Assembly (NCBI GenBank): GCA_001399705.1
Contig: LJCR01000196.1
Coordinates: forward strand, 1 to 5,403
DNA from: Kouleothrix aurantiaca
Lineage (GTDB): Bacteria > Chloroflexota > Chloroflexia > Chloroflexales > Roseiflexaceae
Reading direction: 5' to 3'
DNA length: 5,403 bases
Part shown: positions 4,989 through 5,403 of the stretch, piece by piece
How the letters are laid out: the number at the start of each line of letters is the position of its first letter
Position numbering within the stretch: position 1 is the first letter of the stretch
The notes under the pieces: model-generated
Told to the model about the DNA's origin: nothing
Seen by the model: the letters and a program-made list of their open reading frames with translations, nothing else
Database searches by the model: none
Made by a program: the position numbers and the translations under genes

Positions 4989-5403
4989 TCATCTCTCTGG
5001 GCAATCTAACTTATAGATATCCCAATGCTTATTATCTTCATCGTAGAGAATGAAATAGGAAGGCGGTTTTTTCTCCGAGTCTAGCACTGTCCCATTACGC
5101 ACGTCAAAGAGAAGCACTTCGAGCGACACAGTCTGCCCTGGACCAGCTTTTACTTCTCGGTCACCGAAAGAAATATATTGATACTCCAGTATGCCGCTTG
5201 GGTAGTAAGAAATTAAATAAAAATCTACATTGTCTTTCTCTTCATCAAGTTGGTTGGCGTTGATAATGGAGTATGGAAGGTGAGTTGCTTTATCACTAAA
5301 TCCAGAAACACTTCCATGGAAACAGTTACCACTGAAAGCAACTTTTAGTTTGCCTGGAACATCCAACAAAGGTAAGTTAGCAAGATCTGATATAGGTTTT
5401 ACT
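4989..5403 (-). CDS. Hypothetical protein, 5' end cut by the window edge
   Basis: I do not recognise this protein. The minus-strand frame is open from the window edge (first full codon at 5402) to the TGA at 4991-4989, giving 137 residues. The first possible start inside the window is a TTG at 5369, with no Shine-Dalgarno; the codons before it (VKPISDLANLP) read as ordinary coding sequence, so the true start very probably lies beyond the window. The visible part is rich in alternating hydrophobic, aromatic and polar residues (VDFYLISYYPSG, YQYISFGDREV, VSLEVLLFDV, SYFILYDEDN), which suggests an all-beta fold. No membrane helix is visible. One Cys near the start (SGNCFHG) and one near the end (LDCPER) could pair, which would fit an exported domain. 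Any signal peptide would lie outside the window. It is the upstream member of the minus-strand set. Confidence 0.7.
   Translation of the reverse strand, partial: VKPISDLANLPLLDVPGKLKVAFSGNCFHGSVSGFSDKATHLPYSIINANQLDEEKDNVDFYLISYYPSGILEYQYISFGDREVKAGPGQTVSLEVLLFDVRNGTVLDSEKKPPSYFILYDEDNKHWDIYKLDCPER

Noticed and set aside
5360..5362. Minus-strand ATG at 5362-5360 as a start for the partial gene
   Set aside because: It is out of frame with the 137-residue open frame.
1..5403. CRISPR array, tRNA, rRNA or complete insertion sequence
   Set aside because: No regularly spaced repeats, no cloverleaf-like segment and no transposase-like frame were found on reading both strands.

Overview
The window reads as bacterial chromosomal DNA of moderate, uneven G+C. 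Several features recall Chloroflexota: a secreted propeller-metalloprotease ending in a Thr/Pro-rich stalk and a C-terminal membrane anchor, a secreted SH3b protein, and a small LTPEDRERIAEEER membrane protein. This phylum call is a tentative impression from protein style; the window holds no rRNA or other marker gene.

Layout. (1) 1-3076, plus strand: a large exported zinc metalloprotease (69-2579) with an N-terminal beta-propeller, followed by a small three-helix membrane protein of unknown function (2654-3076). (2) 3077-3195: 119 bp without a gene, ending in a candidate promoter. (3) 3196-3852, plus strand, clearly more G+C-rich: a membrane-anchored DUF2726 (restriction-endonuclease-like) protein, then a short unannotated C-terminal remnant of a tyrosine recombinase that keeps the LGH motif and the catalytic Tyr. 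This block looks like the scar of an integrated element. (4) 3878-5403, minus strand, convergent with the above: a partial hypothetical protein entering from the right edge, a 60-residue membrane protein with a strong Shine-Dalgarno, a 123-bp gap with a perfect 18-bp-arm inverted repeat, and an exported SH3b protein with three C-terminal membrane helices.

Most of the products are predicted to act at the envelope: the protease, the SH3b protein and the two small membrane proteins. I see no direct evidence that they form one pathway. The protease and the SH3b protein each have a Shine-Dalgarno, and the 60-residue gene has a strong one. The two plus-strand genes starting at 2654 and 3196 lack a usable one; in both, a promoter-like -35/-10 pair is placed so that transcription would begin at or within a base or two of the ATG, suggesting leaderless messages. 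I did not find a convincing new multi-gene system. The best leads are the hidden integrase tail with the base-composition step, the leaderless starts, and the palindrome at 4645-4683.
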